Source of the DNA: Desulfovibrio piger
Lineage (GTDB): Bacteria; Desulfobacterota; Desulfovibrionia; Desulfovibrionales; Desulfovibrionaceae
Assembly: GCF_951793255.1 (NCBI RefSeq)
Contig: NZ_OX636706.1
Location: 1,075,001-1,139,000, forward strand
Reading direction: 5' to 3'
DNA length: 64,000 nucleotides
Made by a program: the position numbers and the translations under genes. Every line of letters starts with the position of its first letter. The stretch's first letter is position 1. The notes below the pieces were generated by a model. It was not told the origin of the DNA. It saw only the letters and a list, made by a program, of their open reading frames with translations, and ran no database searches. Below, in pieces: positions 46,108 through 55,616 of this stretch.

Positions 46108-46194
46108 ATGAGGGGGGAGAGGGACACCTTTTTGGAAAAAGGTTCTCCCTCTCCCCCCTCATGCTCCCCCCTTTCCCTTCCAAAAACTTTTATC
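46108..46194 (+). repeat. Dispersed palindromic repeat, GG-loop subfamily (best copy)
   Basis: ATGAGGGGGGAGAGGGACAC, CTTTTTGGAAAAAGG turn, return arm ending CTCCCCCCTCAT: a stem of about 26 bp with one bulge. Tail CTTTCCCTTCCAAAAACTTT. Starts 7 nt after the cbiA stop and is oriented with it. Confidence 0.85.
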
Positions 46195-46288
46195 AGGAGG
46201 CGTCGCAGGATATGGCGGGCCTGCTGACAGTGCTATGGCGGGTACGATCAACGGATAGCGGCCTGTCTGGTGTTGATGAGATGGAAAA

Positions 46289-46332
46289 GGCAGCGTTCCC
46301 GGAATATTGGCTCCGGGAACGCTGCCTTTTTT
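46289..46332. terminator. Bidirectional intrinsic terminator
   Basis: GGCAGCGTTCCCGGA - ATATTGGC - TCCGGGAACGCTGCC with TTTTTT on the plus side and TTTTCC on the minus side; serves convergent cbiA and the nitroreductase. Confidence 0.88.
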
Positions 46333-46469
46333 GCTGTGGGGGAACGGAGGATGCGGGAAGGGAGCGGTGACCGGAGGCAGCCCGAAGGGCCTGCCCATGG
46401 TTGATGCAGGCCTCTTGTGGGGCCCGGCAGCAGAGATATGGGGCTCCCCCCAGTGTGTCCTGTGCGTTC

Positions 46470-47048
46470 CTAAAAACGGTTCAGGATGAGCTTGTCCAGG
46501 GCCAGCTTGGGCACATAGTGCACCTGTTCGGCGTCACGCCAGTAGCCCAGGGCGCCGCTTTCGGGTACGTCGGCCACGCGGCGCACTTCCTTGGCCACGC
46601 CAAGGCCCAGGACCAGCGTGGGGCGCAGCTCGTCGGGAAGCTGGACCAGCTCGCTCACGCCGCTATGGTCGAACGAGGCGATCATGCAGCAGCCCCAGTC
46701 ACGGCTGGAGGCCGCCAGCTGGATGGTCTGGGCCGCGATGCCGGTATCCAGCCAGACCAGGTCGCCCGCGTTCTTGGGCATGCTCATGACGATGAAGCCC
46801 GTGGGGCGCTCACCGGGGAAGGGCCCCCCCCAGTCCTTGAGGGCCGCCGCCCATTTGGTCATGCCGAACAGACGCCGGCAGGTCTCGCCGGGACCCACGA
46901 GGCTGTAGCGCAGTTGCTGGGCGTTACGGGCGCAGGGGGTCAGGCGGGCGCAGTCTACCAGCCATTCCAGATCCGCCATCTGCAGCGGACGCTCTTCTTC
47001 GAAACGGCGGCAGGTACGGGCCGCCAGTGCCAGTTGCTTGAAATCCAT
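46470..47048 (-). CDS. Nitroreductase family protein
   Basis: 192 residues, FMN-dependent NAD(P)H oxidoreductase fold. MDFKQLALAARTCRRFEEE (arginine-Arg FMN phosphate motif CRRF), RLTPCARNAQQLRY, a DTGIAAQTIQLAASSRDWGCCMI segment and LGLGVAKEVRR near the C-terminus. Short two-subunit type. The physiological acceptor is unknown. ATG at 47048 with GGAG 6 nt upstream; the open extension to 47315 is not needed. Confidence 0.9.
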   Translation of the reverse strand: MDFKQLALAARTCRRFEEERPLQMADLEWLVDCARLTPCARNAQQLRYSLVGPGETCRRLFGMTKWAAALKDWGGPFPGERPTGFIVMSMPKNAGDLVWLDTGIAAQTIQLAASSRDWGCCMIASFDHSGVSELVQLPDELRPTLVLGLGVAKEVRRVADVPESGALGYWRDAEQVHYVPKLALDKLILNRF

Positions 47049-47407
47049 ATGGGCTCCGCAGGTGAGAAGGGATCGCCGGGATCGCCCGGCGGGGAGGAGA
47101 AAAAAATAGCACCTGCCGGAGCACGCGTCTACCGTGGGCAGAGCGGCTGCGGCGAAGCGGAAGGCATGGTCGGGATACGATGTGGCGACACGGCCGGGAA
47201 ATGCTGGCGGCAGGGCGAACAGACCGGCAGTCACGCAAACGGGGCCGCGGAAGTTGCCTGCGCTGGGCCGTAGGGGAGCCATCGTGCCGTCCGCAGCTCT
47301 CGGGCACGGCGCCATGCAGAGCCTGGGCGTATGGCCTGTGGGCGGTCAAAGATAAGAAAGGGGAGACGCCTGTGGGCATCCCCCCTGAAAAATCATGGCG
47401 GCCTGGC
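47049..47407. other. Intergenic region between nitroreductase and rex
   Basis: No gene seen; open frames here lack ribosome sites. A hairpin at 47360-47385 probably terminates rex, and the nitroreductase promoter must lie to its left. Confidence 0.5.
47360..47385 (-). terminator. Probable terminator after rex
   Basis: Minus strand: GGGGGATGCC - CACA - GGCGTCTCCCC, then TTTCTTATC. Imperfect stem, short U tract. Confidence 0.5.
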
Positions 47408-48052
47408 CTAGCGGTGCTGGCTCGTGTGATCGAAGGCCAGGGCGTAGAGATGGTGGAAAAAGTCCACATACTCCACATGCACATGGTCCGGGGTCTTGAT
47501 GCGCGCCGGGGCGAAATTGAGGATGGAGGTGATGCCCGCATCCATCAGGTGCTGGGCCGCACGCTGGGCGCGTTCGGGCGGCGTGGTGATGATGCCGATC
47601 TCGATGTTCTGCTCGGCCACCATGGCCTTGAGGTCCTTGGTGCAGTGCACTTCCAGACCGTGGACGATCTCACCGATCTTGAAGGGGTCGCAGTCGAAGA
47701 TGCCCACGATGTTGAAGCCGCGGGCGCGGAATTCACCGTGGTTCAGGATGGCTTTGCCCAGGTTGCCGACGCCCACGAGCGCCATGCGCCATTCGCGGTC
47801 GACCCCCAGGGAGGAGGTGATGGCCGCAATAAGGGAGGTTATGTGATAGCCCACGCCGCGGATGCCGAATTCGCCGAAGTAAGCCAGGTCCTTGCGGACC
47901 TGGGAGCCGTTGACCCCGCAGGCTTCGGCCAGGGGGTTGGAGGAGATGACTTCAACGCCGTCGCGCGCAAAATTTTCCAGCACCTGCACATAGGTGGCCA
48001 GGCGCTGGATCGTGGCGCGGGGGATGTGTTTGCTTTTGGGTTCCGTGGGCAT
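47408..48052 (-). CDS. rex: Redox-sensing transcriptional repressor Rex
   Basis: 214 residues. N-terminal winged helix (about 10-80: PRATIQRLATYVQVLENFA, SSNPLAEACGVNGSQVRKDLAYFGEFGIRGVGY), then a Rossmann domain with ALVGVGNLGKAIL and a C-terminal swapped helix (HVEYVDFFHHLYAL). Rex senses NADH/NAD and binds TTGTGAA-N4-TTCACAA type sites, repressing energy-metabolism genes; in Desulfovibrio it is linked to sat and, by prediction, ATP synthase. The ATG at 48052 with AGG 10 nt upstream is chosen over TTG 48058. Confidence 0.95.
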   Translation of the reverse strand: MPTEPKSKHIPRATIQRLATYVQVLENFARDGVEVISSNPLAEACGVNGSQVRKDLAYFGEFGIRGVGYHITSLIAAITSSLGVDREWRMALVGVGNLGKAILNHGEFRARGFNIVGIFDCDPFKIGEIVHGLEVHCTKDLKAMVAEQNIEIGIITTPPERAQRAAQHLMDAGITSILNFAPARIKTPDHVHVEYVDFFHHLYALAFDHTSQHR

Positions 48053-48377
48053 AATCAATACCTGCTCAAGCTTGTGATGCTTTTGTGAAATTTAGTCTTT
48101 TCAATTTACTGGAAAAAAAAAGAATCCGCAAGCACCGGAAATACAACCTTTATTCCTTGCATGCCCGGGCTGGCGAAATGATATGCCAATATAATCAGTC
48201 TGCTGGCGGTGTGAATGGGGGAAAAGGAAAAAAGTTGGATTTTAGAAAATATTTTTAAAAGTTTAGGGACATCCTTTCAGCACCCGGGGTTGAGGCCGGT
48301 CCGCAGAAAAAAAGACATTTTGTTACATTATGAAATAATTCCGTGAAGGGGCGAACAACCACGGCCTGCGCAGGATC
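48053..48377. other. AT-rich intergenic region upstream of rex
   Basis: No gene seen. Strongly AT-rich compared with flanks. Two direct TTGTGAT/TTGTGAA half-sites (48072 and 48083) lie just before rex and could take part in autoregulation, but they are not a palindrome. Confidence 0.45.
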
Positions 48378-48406
48378 AAAAAAAAGGGGGGACCGAAGTC
48401 CCCCCG
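48378..48406 (-). terminator. Intrinsic terminator after atpE
   Basis: Minus strand: GGGGGGACTTCGGTCCCCCC with a TTCG tetraloop followed by TTTTTTTTG; ends the atpZIBE operon 25 nt after the atpE stop. Confidence 0.93.
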
Positions 48407-48430
48407 TTGCAGCATTACTGCCTGGACGGC

Positions 48431-48841
<411 letters not shown>

Positions 48842-49546
48842 TTAATGTTCCGGGGCCTCGATGGCGCCCTTGATGTAGAACATGGTCAGCATGAAGAACA
48901 CAAAGGCCTGCATGGTCTTGCCCAGCAGGAACAGGGCGTAGATCGGGATGGTGCCCAGGATGGGAGCCATGATGAAGAAGAGCACCATAACGATTTCTTC
49001 ACCGCGGATGTTACCGAAAAGACGGAGAGACAGAGAGACGGGACGCGACAGGTGCGACACGATCTCCAGGGGGAACATCAGCGGGATGAGGAACTTGGAG
49101 GGCCCGGTGAAGTGGTGCACGTAGTGCGCCTTCCAGCGGATGATGCCCAGGGCGTTGTAGAACACGAGCACGAACAGGGCCATGCTCACGGTGGTGTTCA
49201 GGTTGGCCGTGGGGGCGTCGAAGCCGGGGATCAGGCCCAGCAGGTTCATGCCGAAAATGTAGATGAACATACCGGCCAGCAGCGGCACGAAACGGCGGCC
49301 GGCCTCGCCCATCGTGTTGCAGATGAAGTTCTCGATGGTGTCGATGAGAGCTTCAAAGAAGTTCTGCATGCCTCCGGGCACCAGGGTCAGGCGACGGCGC
49401 ACGAGATAGGCCACCACGAAGAGCACGGCCATACAGACCCAGGAGTAGAAGACATGTTTGAATTCCACCACCTGTCCGCCGATCGTGATCTGGTCCATGT
49501 TGCAGAACGTGGAGAGTAATACCGGATGCGGCAAACCACCAGCCAT
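48842..49546 (-). CDS. atpB: ATP synthase Fo subunit a
   Basis: 234 residues, five to six membrane helices; the proton channel subunit. The essential Arg lies in [14 protein letters not shown], with NLLGLIPGF earlier. C-terminus [15 protein letters not shown] at 49546 with AGGAGG about 8-10 nt upstream; another ATG 7 nt before is in a different frame and gives a short unrelated peptide. Between atpI and atpE in the operon. Confidence 0.95.
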   Translation of the reverse strand: MAGGLPHPVLLSTFCNMDQITIGGQVVEFKHVFYSWVCMAVLFVVAYLVRRRLTLVPGGMQNFFEALIDTIENFICNTMGEAGRRFVPLLAGMFIYIFGMNLLGLIPGFDAPTANLNTTVSMALFVLVFYNALGIIRWKAHYVHHFTGPSKFLIPLMFPLEIVSHLSRPVSLSLRLFGNIRGEEIVMVLFFIMAPILGTIPIYALFLLGKTMQAFVFFMLTMFYIKGAIEAPEH

Positions 49547-49586
49547 GAGACATGCCTCCTGCTCGGTTAAGGTGAAAAATCCGGCG

Positions 49587-50015
49587 CTAGCGCTTTCCGG
49601 CCGCGCGGCTTGCCCACGCGTAGGTAATGAGCGCCAATGCCGTGGCGGCGGCCAACCCTCCCAGCAGGGCCGTCAGCGGCGCCCCGCACACTGCAAGGGC
49701 CACATAGGTCACCACGGCCAGTACGGCCAGTCTGCCTCCCCAGCGCAAGAGCACCACGCGCAGGAACGCCGTACTGTATTCACCAAGGGGCTGCCGCAAG
49801 AAAAAGCGGGCCAATCCCCAAAAAGTCCAAGTAATCATTGCCGCGCCCACGCCAAACCAGAACAGGCCGGGCATGTGCGCATAACCGACGCCGCCCATCC
49901 CAAGGCAAATGCCGGTAAACAAAATCAAATTCCGCACCAGCGGCAGAATGACCGGATGACTTATACCCCGACGCCAGAGCCAGTTGTCAATATCTTTCAG
50001 CAAGGGTCCCAACAT
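49587..50015 (-). CDS. atpI: ATP synthase subunit I (AtpI-like)
   Basis: 142 residues with four predicted membrane helices ([70 protein letters not shown]). The AtpI family is weakly conserved; the assignment rests mainly on topology and its place between atpZ and atpB. Suggested roles are c-ring assembly and Mg2+ handling. Its ATG shares one base with the atpZ stop (TAATG). Confidence 0.8.
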   Translation of the reverse strand: MLGPLLKDIDNWLWRRGISHPVILPLVRNLILFTGICLGMGGVGYAHMPGLFWFGVGAAMITWTFWGLARFFLRQPLGEYSTAFLRVVLLRWGGRLAVLAVVTYVALAVCGAPLTALLGGLAAATALALITYAWASRAAGKR

Positions 50016-50491
50016 TATCCGTCATTGCGGTCGTGACCGCCGGTCTTCGTGCCTTCGCCCTCGGGGGCTTCCGGGCTGGTCGTGCCGGTGCGCAGCTGCG
50101 CACTGGGGGCCCTGCCGCCGGTTTCCCGGCTGACGGCGGCGGTTTCCGCCGCGCAGGCCCGGGCGATGCTGTCCGGGACGACCGTTTTTTTCTTCACCGT
50201 GACGCGCTCCGGCCTGTCGGCCAGGGCTTCGGCACGTTTTTGTTCTTCTTCGCGGGACATCTTGCGCAGCAGACGCTGGGTATCCTCATAGACGTTCATG
50301 AAACCGGCGATGATCCCGATGACCAGGAAGACCAGCTTCAGCCAGGGACCCGTCTCCAGCCAGGCGTCGAGTCCGTAGCCTATGGCGAAACCCACCAGCG
50401 GGCCGCTCACCATATGCATGCCGATGGTGCCCGTGGTGGCAAGGGATTCCATGCCCTTGCTCTGCTGTTTGAAAATGTCCTTCAGTGACAC
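50015..50491 (-). CDS. atpZ: AtpZ/AtpQ-like ATP synthase accessory protein
   Basis: 158 residues: short cytoplasmic start, two membrane helices (MHMVSGPLVGFAIGYGLDAWL and LKLVFLVIGIIAGFMNVY), then a charged Lys/Glu/Arg tail ending in a Pro/Gly-rich stretch. This is the two-helix AtpZ fold found at the head of many atp operons. The GTG at 50491 with GGAG 6 nt upstream is preferred; the open frame to 50602 includes the promoter region. Confidence 0.82.
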   Translation of the reverse strand: MSLKDIFKQQSKGMESLATTGTIGMHMVSGPLVGFAIGYGLDAWLETGPWLKLVFLVIGIIAGFMNVYEDTQRLLRKMSREEEQKRAEALADRPERVTVKKKTVVPDSIARACAAETAAVSRETGGRAPSAQLRTGTTSPEAPEGEGTKTGGHDRNDG

Positions 50492-50568
50492 GTTTTCTCC
50501 TGCCTTCGGCTGTGATGACGGGCGGGTGAGGATCGCAAAATCCTTTGGACCCCCTGAAGCCGTGTCAA

Positions 50569-50586
50569 TGTACAAATTATCACAAT
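50569..50586. promoter_or_regulatory. Candidate Rex operator at the atpZIBE promoter
   Basis: On the minus strand TTGTGAT-AATT-TGTACAT matches the Rex consensus at 10 of 14 positions (left half 6 of 7) and covers the -10 hexamer. Confidence 0.35.
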
Positions 50587-50603
50587 GGCATCGCTGCGTC
50601 AAT
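50577..50603 (-). promoter_or_regulatory. Probable promoter for atpZIBE
   Basis: Minus strand TTGACG (complement 50598-50603), 15-nt spacer, GATAAT (complement 50577-50582). The spacer is short, the hexamers good; leader about 80 nt. Confidence 0.5.
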
Positions 50604-50775
50604 GCAATTTGTGGATTTGCACCGGCTCCCCGTCTGGAAGACCTTGTGAAGTGTTGCGCTATCTTATTGAAAAATAAATTGTTTTTTAACTATCTGACAT
50701 ATTTTATAAAAAGGATCGAAAACCCCGGAAGCGTCAAAAATCCGTACCGTGCGACACCGGCAAAAGCGGGCCGTC

Positions 50776-52314
50776 TCAGGCGCGACGCTGCCAGCAGCTC
50801 ACGCTTTCCACGTGCGGGCTGTGGGGGAAGAGGTCCAGGGGCGTCACCTGCACCAGCTCATAATCGGCGGACAGCATCCGGGCATCGCGGGCCAGGGTGG
50901 CCGGGTTGCACGAGATGTAGACCAGGCGCTCCGGAGCCAGATGGAGCAGGGCCTCCAGCGCTTCCGGGGCCACACCGCCGCGCGGCGGGTCCAGCAGGGC
51001 ATGATCCCAGTGCCCGGGGCCGTGCTTGCGGGCCAGGGCCGTCAGCAGGCGGGCGGCGTCCCCGGCCTCGTAGCGGCAATGGCCGAAGCCGAAACGGCGG
51101 GCATTGCGCTCCGCCAGGAGCACGGCGCGGCGGTCGTACTCCATGCCCAGCACCTCTTCAAAGTGTCCTGCGGCCAGCAGGCCAGGAGCCCCCGCACCGC
51201 AATAGACATCCAGCAGACGGCGGGGCGTCACGCCCGCCTGGGGGGAGAGGAGCAGATCCACGGCCGTGGCGGCCAGCAATTCGGCGGCCCGGCTGTTGAC
51301 CTGGAAAAAGGATGCGGGATCGATACCGAACCAGCGGCCGCCCAGGGGGAGATACAGCGGCGCTCCGTCGTCCGGCAGGGCCTCGTCCCGGCGGTCGAGG
51401 CAGAGCACGCGCGTCTCTCCGGCCACCAGAGCGTCAGGGGTGGCACGTTCCTCATGGACGAAGGCCTGGATGTGCGGGAAGGCGTCCAGCAGTTCCCGGC
51501 CCATACGGGCCACGGTACGGCGCTGTTCCGCCGTGCCCGGGCTGGTGACGCAGGTGAGCCACCAGCGGCGTCCCGGAGCATCGTCCGCGGCGGCCTGTGC
51601 CGGAGCGGGATCGGGCCAGCCGTAGCGCACCACCAGGAAGCGCCAGAAACCGCAGTCTTCCGTAGCCGGGCGTTCCCGCCGGGGGCGGCGCCCGCGATTC
51701 TTTTCCGCCCGGGGCCGCAGGCGGCCTTCCTCGGCGGCGCTGCGCGGCGGCACATAGGCGGGCAGGCCGCTGCGGGCGGCCAGATCGGCGCAGGCCCTGA
51801 CCAGCTCCAGCCCCTCGCCGGGCGGCAGGGCGCAGCCGGGCACCGGCAGCACCTGCAGGCCGCCGCGTCGGCGCAGGCCCAGGCACAGGCCGCTGCCGTC
51901 GGCAGGGCCGAAGGCGAATTCCATCTTGTTGCGGAAGGCCCGCTGTTCCGGGGAGCCCAGAGCGGGCCGCAGGGGCAGGGCCGCATCACGGCCCAGACCG
52001 CCGATGCGCTCCAGGGCATCGCGTACCAGCTGGCCTTTCCAGCGCAGCTGGGCCGCATAGGGCAGGCGCTGCCAGGGGCAGCCGCCGCAATCCTCGCCGT
52101 GGGGACAGATGTCCGCCGCCAGGGCCACGTCCTCCAGCACCGCCGTACGCTGGGCCTCCCAGAAGCGTTTCTGGCGGCGGATGATGCGGGCCCGTACCGT
52201 CTGGCCGGGCAGGGAGCCCGCGACGAAAATGACAGGCCCGCCGTCCTCGGGGCGGTGCAGGCCGCGGCCGTCGTGGCTCAGGGCGTCGATGCGGCAAACG
52301 ATCTCATCGGTCAT
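50776..52314 (-). CDS. TrmA/RumA-family RNA 5-methyluridine methyltransferase
   Basis: 512 residues. N-terminal TRAM-like start (IVCRIDALSHDGRGLHRP), Fe-S cysteines CPHGEDCGGCPWQ near 75-87, then the SAM domain with LDVYCGAGAPGLLA, LLDPPRGGV and the catalytic VYISCNPATLARD near the C-terminus. The family methylates uracil C5 in 23S rRNA (RlmC/D) or tRNA (TrmA); the Fe-S motif favours the Rlm type, not proven. It carries an Arg-rich insertion (around RPRAEKNRGRRPRRER). ATG at 52314; the upstream open extension is not coding. Confidence 0.9.
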   Translation of the reverse strand: MTDEIVCRIDALSHDGRGLHRPEDGGPVIFVAGSLPGQTVRARIIRRQKRFWEAQRTAVLEDVALAADICPHGEDCGGCPWQRLPYAAQLRWKGQLVRDALERIGGLGRDAALPLRPALGSPEQRAFRNKMEFAFGPADGSGLCLGLRRRGGLQVLPVPGCALPPGEGLELVRACADLAARSGLPAYVPPRSAAEEGRLRPRAEKNRGRRPRRERPATEDCGFWRFLVVRYGWPDPAPAQAAADDAPGRRWWLTCVTSPGTAEQRRTVARMGRELLDAFPHIQAFVHEERATPDALVAGETRVLCLDRRDEALPDDGAPLYLPLGGRWFGIDPASFFQVNSRAAELLAATAVDLLLSPQAGVTPRRLLDVYCGAGAPGLLAAGHFEEVLGMEYDRRAVLLAERNARRFGFGHCRYEAGDAARLLTALARKHGPGHWDHALLDPPRGGVAPEALEALLHLAPERLVYISCNPATLARDARMLSADYELVQVTPLDLFPHSPHVESVSCWQRRA

Positions 52315-52680
52315 GGCGGAACAGGGGGTTGGAGTGGCGGGGAACAGGCCGGAGAGGCCTGCGGCACGATGATCTTTCTTGTAGCGGCTTTGCCCCGGGC
52401 TGGCAATGCGCGGCAGGGCGGAGCAAAGGGGGACAGCCGTCCCTCTGCGGCGGGAAAAGCGCGTCCGGCGCGGAAAAAAAGCGGCGGAAGGCAAAAAAGC
52501 ATTGCCTCCCGGCGCTTCCTGTGCTATGCAACGCAACTGGCCTACGCCTCTGTCTGGCCCCGACTACCGCGCGTCCCACCACAGGATGCGTGGCCTGTGG
52601 CGCGGCCAAGAACAAAAATCACTTGACTTTTCTTGTAGCATGAGGCAAACAGGCCTCTCTCTTTTCGGAGGTTTAAGAGC
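52315..52680. other. Divergent intergenic region, methyltransferase / rplU
   Basis: No gene seen. A TTGACT at 52623 could be the rplU -35, without a convincing -10 at 17 nt. A GGAGG ribosome site precedes rplU. Confidence 0.4.
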
Positions 52681-52989
52681 ATGTACGCTATTATTGAAAC
52701 GGGCGGCAAACAGTACCGCGTCGAAGAAGGTTCCAAGATCGTTGTGGAAAAGCTCGCTGGCGAAGCCGGCAGCGAAATCAAGCTGGACAAGGTGCTGATG
52801 CTTGGCGGCGCCGACGTGAAAGTGGGCGCTCCCTATGTGGAAAACGCTGCCGTGACCGCCGAAGTGGTGGAACAGGGCCGCGGCGCCAAGGTCATGGTGT
52901 TCAAGCGCTGGCGTCGTAACGACTCGCGCAAGCTGCGCGGTCATCGTCAGGACTGCACCACCATCCGCGTCAAAAGCATTAACGGCTAG
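52681..52989 (+). CDS. rplU: 50S ribosomal protein L21
   Basis: 102 residues, complete family pattern: MYAIIETGGKQYRVEEGSKI at the start, then ...VLMLGGADVKVG, and the C-terminal KVMVFKRWRRN, KLRGHRQDCTTIRV. ATG with CGGAGG 11 nt upstream. First gene of the rplU-rpmA-obgE series. Confidence 0.98.
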   Translation: MYAIIETGGKQYRVEEGSKIVVEKLAGEAGSEIKLDKVLMLGGADVKVGAPYVENAAVTAEVVEQGRGAKVMVFKRWRRNDSRKLRGHRQDCTTIRVKSING

Positions 52990-53045
52990 CTTGACGGCGT
53001 GTCCCTGCGGGGACGCACGGCAATCTGCCTTGTAAGGAGTATACC

Positions 53046-53318
53046 ATGGCTCATAAGAAAGCAGGCGGCTCTTCGCGTAACGGCCGCGACAGTGCGGGCC
53101 AAAGACGCGGCGTGAAGCGCTTTGGCGGCCAGAACGTGCTGGCTGGCAACATCATCGTGCGTCAGCTCGGCACCAAGATCTATCCCGGCACCAACGTGGG
53201 CATGGGCAGGGACTACACCCTGTTCGCCAAGGTTGACGGCGTGGTGCGTTTTGAAAAGTACATCCGCAAGCGTCGCGTGCTCACCCGCGTGCATGTGGAA
53301 GCCCCCGTTGCCGAATAA
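53046..53318 (+). CDS. rpmA: 50S ribosomal protein L27
   Basis: 90 residues starting [20 protein letters not shown], so without the cleavable N-terminal extension of Firmicutes. Ends [13 protein letters not shown] with TAAGGAG 8 nt upstream. 56 nt after rplU, with a small GTGTCCCTGCGGGGACGCAC hairpin between. Confidence 0.98.
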   Translation: MAHKKAGGSSRNGRDSAGQRRGVKRFGGQNVLAGNIIVRQLGTKIYPGTNVGMGRDYTLFAKVDGVVRFEKYIRKRRVLTRVHVEAPVAE

Positions 53319-53341
53319 CGGCGCGGCAAGGCGTGATTTTT

Positions 53342-53376
53342 GAAGGGAAGAGGCCGCAGGGCTTCTTCCCTTTTTT
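53342..53376 (+). terminator. Terminator or attenuator between rpmA and obgE
   Basis: GGGAAGAGGCC - GCAG - GGCTTCTTCCC followed by TTTTTTGCTTTTTT, 24 nt after rpmA. It would reduce obgE expression relative to the ribosomal proteins. Confidence 0.8.
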
Positions 53377-53457
53377 GCTTTTTTCAGGCCCCTGTGGCCT
53401 GCGGTACGCCCGCAAGGCGTCCCGAAGATCAGGGTGGTGACACCCGGGAGATTTTTC

Positions 53458-54561
<1,104 letters not shown>

Positions 54562-54641
54562 TGCGTGCGGGGCAGGGATGCGGGACCGCCGCTTGGCAGG
54601 CCGCGTTCCTGCCCCGTTTTTCGTCACTCAGGAGGAGAAGC

Positions 54642-55067
54642 ATGAAACATATCCTTCTGTCCTGCCTCCTGCTGCTGGCCCTGTGCGCCACCGCTCTGGC
54701 CGCCCCTGTGGAGAAGCAGACCTTCCGCGTGGTCGCCCCCGAGGGCTGGACCGTGACCGCCGTGCCGGACGTGAGCGAAGGCGTGGTGCTGGTGGCCCCG
54801 GACAAATCCGTGAGCGTCACCATCGTCACCGCCGCCAGCGGGACCATGACGCCGGAACAGCTGGCGGCCGATTACGAGCAGAAGCTGCACGCCGCCCGTG
54901 TGGCGCAGAACGGCAACTATTACGGCCTCAAGGGCATGGCGGGCGATCTGCCGCTGGAGGTCTGCCTCTGGACCTTCGACGGCATGCACGGCGTGGCCAG
55001 CATCGTGGGCCGTACCGGCCATCCCGCCCTGCAGGGCATCGTGGACTCGCTGGAGTTCTACAAGTAG
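54642..55067 (+). CDS. Secreted protein of unknown function
   Basis: 141 residues. Signal peptide MKHILLSCLLLLALCATALA, probably cleaved after ALA near 20. The mature part, starting APVEKQTFRV with VAPEGWTVTAV, looks like a small beta-rich periplasmic domain (PsbP/DcrB-like in its EGWT start and late HPALQGIVDSLEFYK), but the match is weak. ATG with GGAGGAG 6 nt upstream; 80 nt after obgE, possibly the same transcript. Confidence 0.75.
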   Translation: MKHILLSCLLLLALCATALAAPVEKQTFRVVAPEGWTVTAVPDVSEGVVLVAPDKSVSVTIVTAASGTMTPEQLAADYEQKLHAARVAQNGNYYGLKGMAGDLPLEVCLWTFDGMHGVASIVGRTGHPALQGIVDSLEFYK

Positions 55068-55616
55068 TCCCGTACCCCAGTGTTTTATGAGGGCGGGGGG
55101 ACTTTGTTCTGCTGTCGCTGCCCGTAACGCCCGTATGGTAACGGGCACGGCCCTCCGGGCCGCCTTTCGGCCGCTCTGCAGAAAAGTCCCTCCGCCTTCA
55201 TGCCTTCTCACCCCTTCAAAAATGTTGTCCGAATCCCTGTGAGGAAGACGGGAAACGGCAGGGCCCCGGCCTTCTGTCTTCCGTGCTGCCTTCAGCAGCC
55301 ATCGAGCAGGGGGATGCATAGCTGCCTGTGCTCCCCTGTGCCGGGAAAAGTCTCGCAGGCTGCCGGATGGGATGCTTCCGAAGGACATGCGCCTCTAAGG
55401 GCATAGGAAGGCCTCCCTCGCGCGCCGGCAAATGGCGGCCCCTCCGGGACAGCGCCCGCTGGATGCAGAACACTGCGGATACCGGCAGCCGCTATAGGCG
55501 CCTTCTTCGCTGGCGCGGCCGCAGGGTGCTGGCTGTTTGTCGTGCTTTGGGCTATGGTCAGGCGGCGTCCGCCGGAGGCGGACAGGAATTTTTTAGAGCC
55601 CTTGTTAGGAGCGATC
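55068..55616. other. Intergenic region upstream of proB
   Basis: No gene accepted; open frames here have no ribosome site. It includes a stretched repeat copy (55083-55226). The stretch 55230-55600 holds nothing recognised apart from the proB leader. Confidence 0.55.
55083..55226 (+). repeat. Dispersed palindromic repeat with enlarged loop
   Basis: Arms TTATGAGGGCGGGGGGACTT and AAAGTCCCTCCGCCTTCATG, tail ending CACCCCTTCAAAAATGTTG; the loop of about 75 nt carries its own small hairpins (CCCGT...ACGGG, GGCCCTCCGGGCC). Oriented with the upstream gene, 16 nt after its stop. Confidence 0.65.

Larger units (their letters stand above)
46101..46469. other. Intergenic region cbiA - nitroreductase
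   Basis: No gene seen. It contains a full palindromic repeat (46108-46194) directly after cbiA and a strong bidirectional terminator (46289-46332). Confidence 0.6.

Noticed and set aside
48072-48089. TTGTGAT and TTGTGAA as a Rex operator before rex
   Set aside because: They are direct, not inverted, half-sites and do not fit the N4 palindrome.
49353-49553. Short frame starting at the ATG nearest the atpB ribosome site
   Set aside because: It is in another frame from atpB and encodes nothing recognisable; atpB itself starts 7 nt later.
55200-55590. Small open frames upstream of proB
   Set aside because: No ribosome site; they overlap repeat tail and leader sequence, and their composition is not protein-like.
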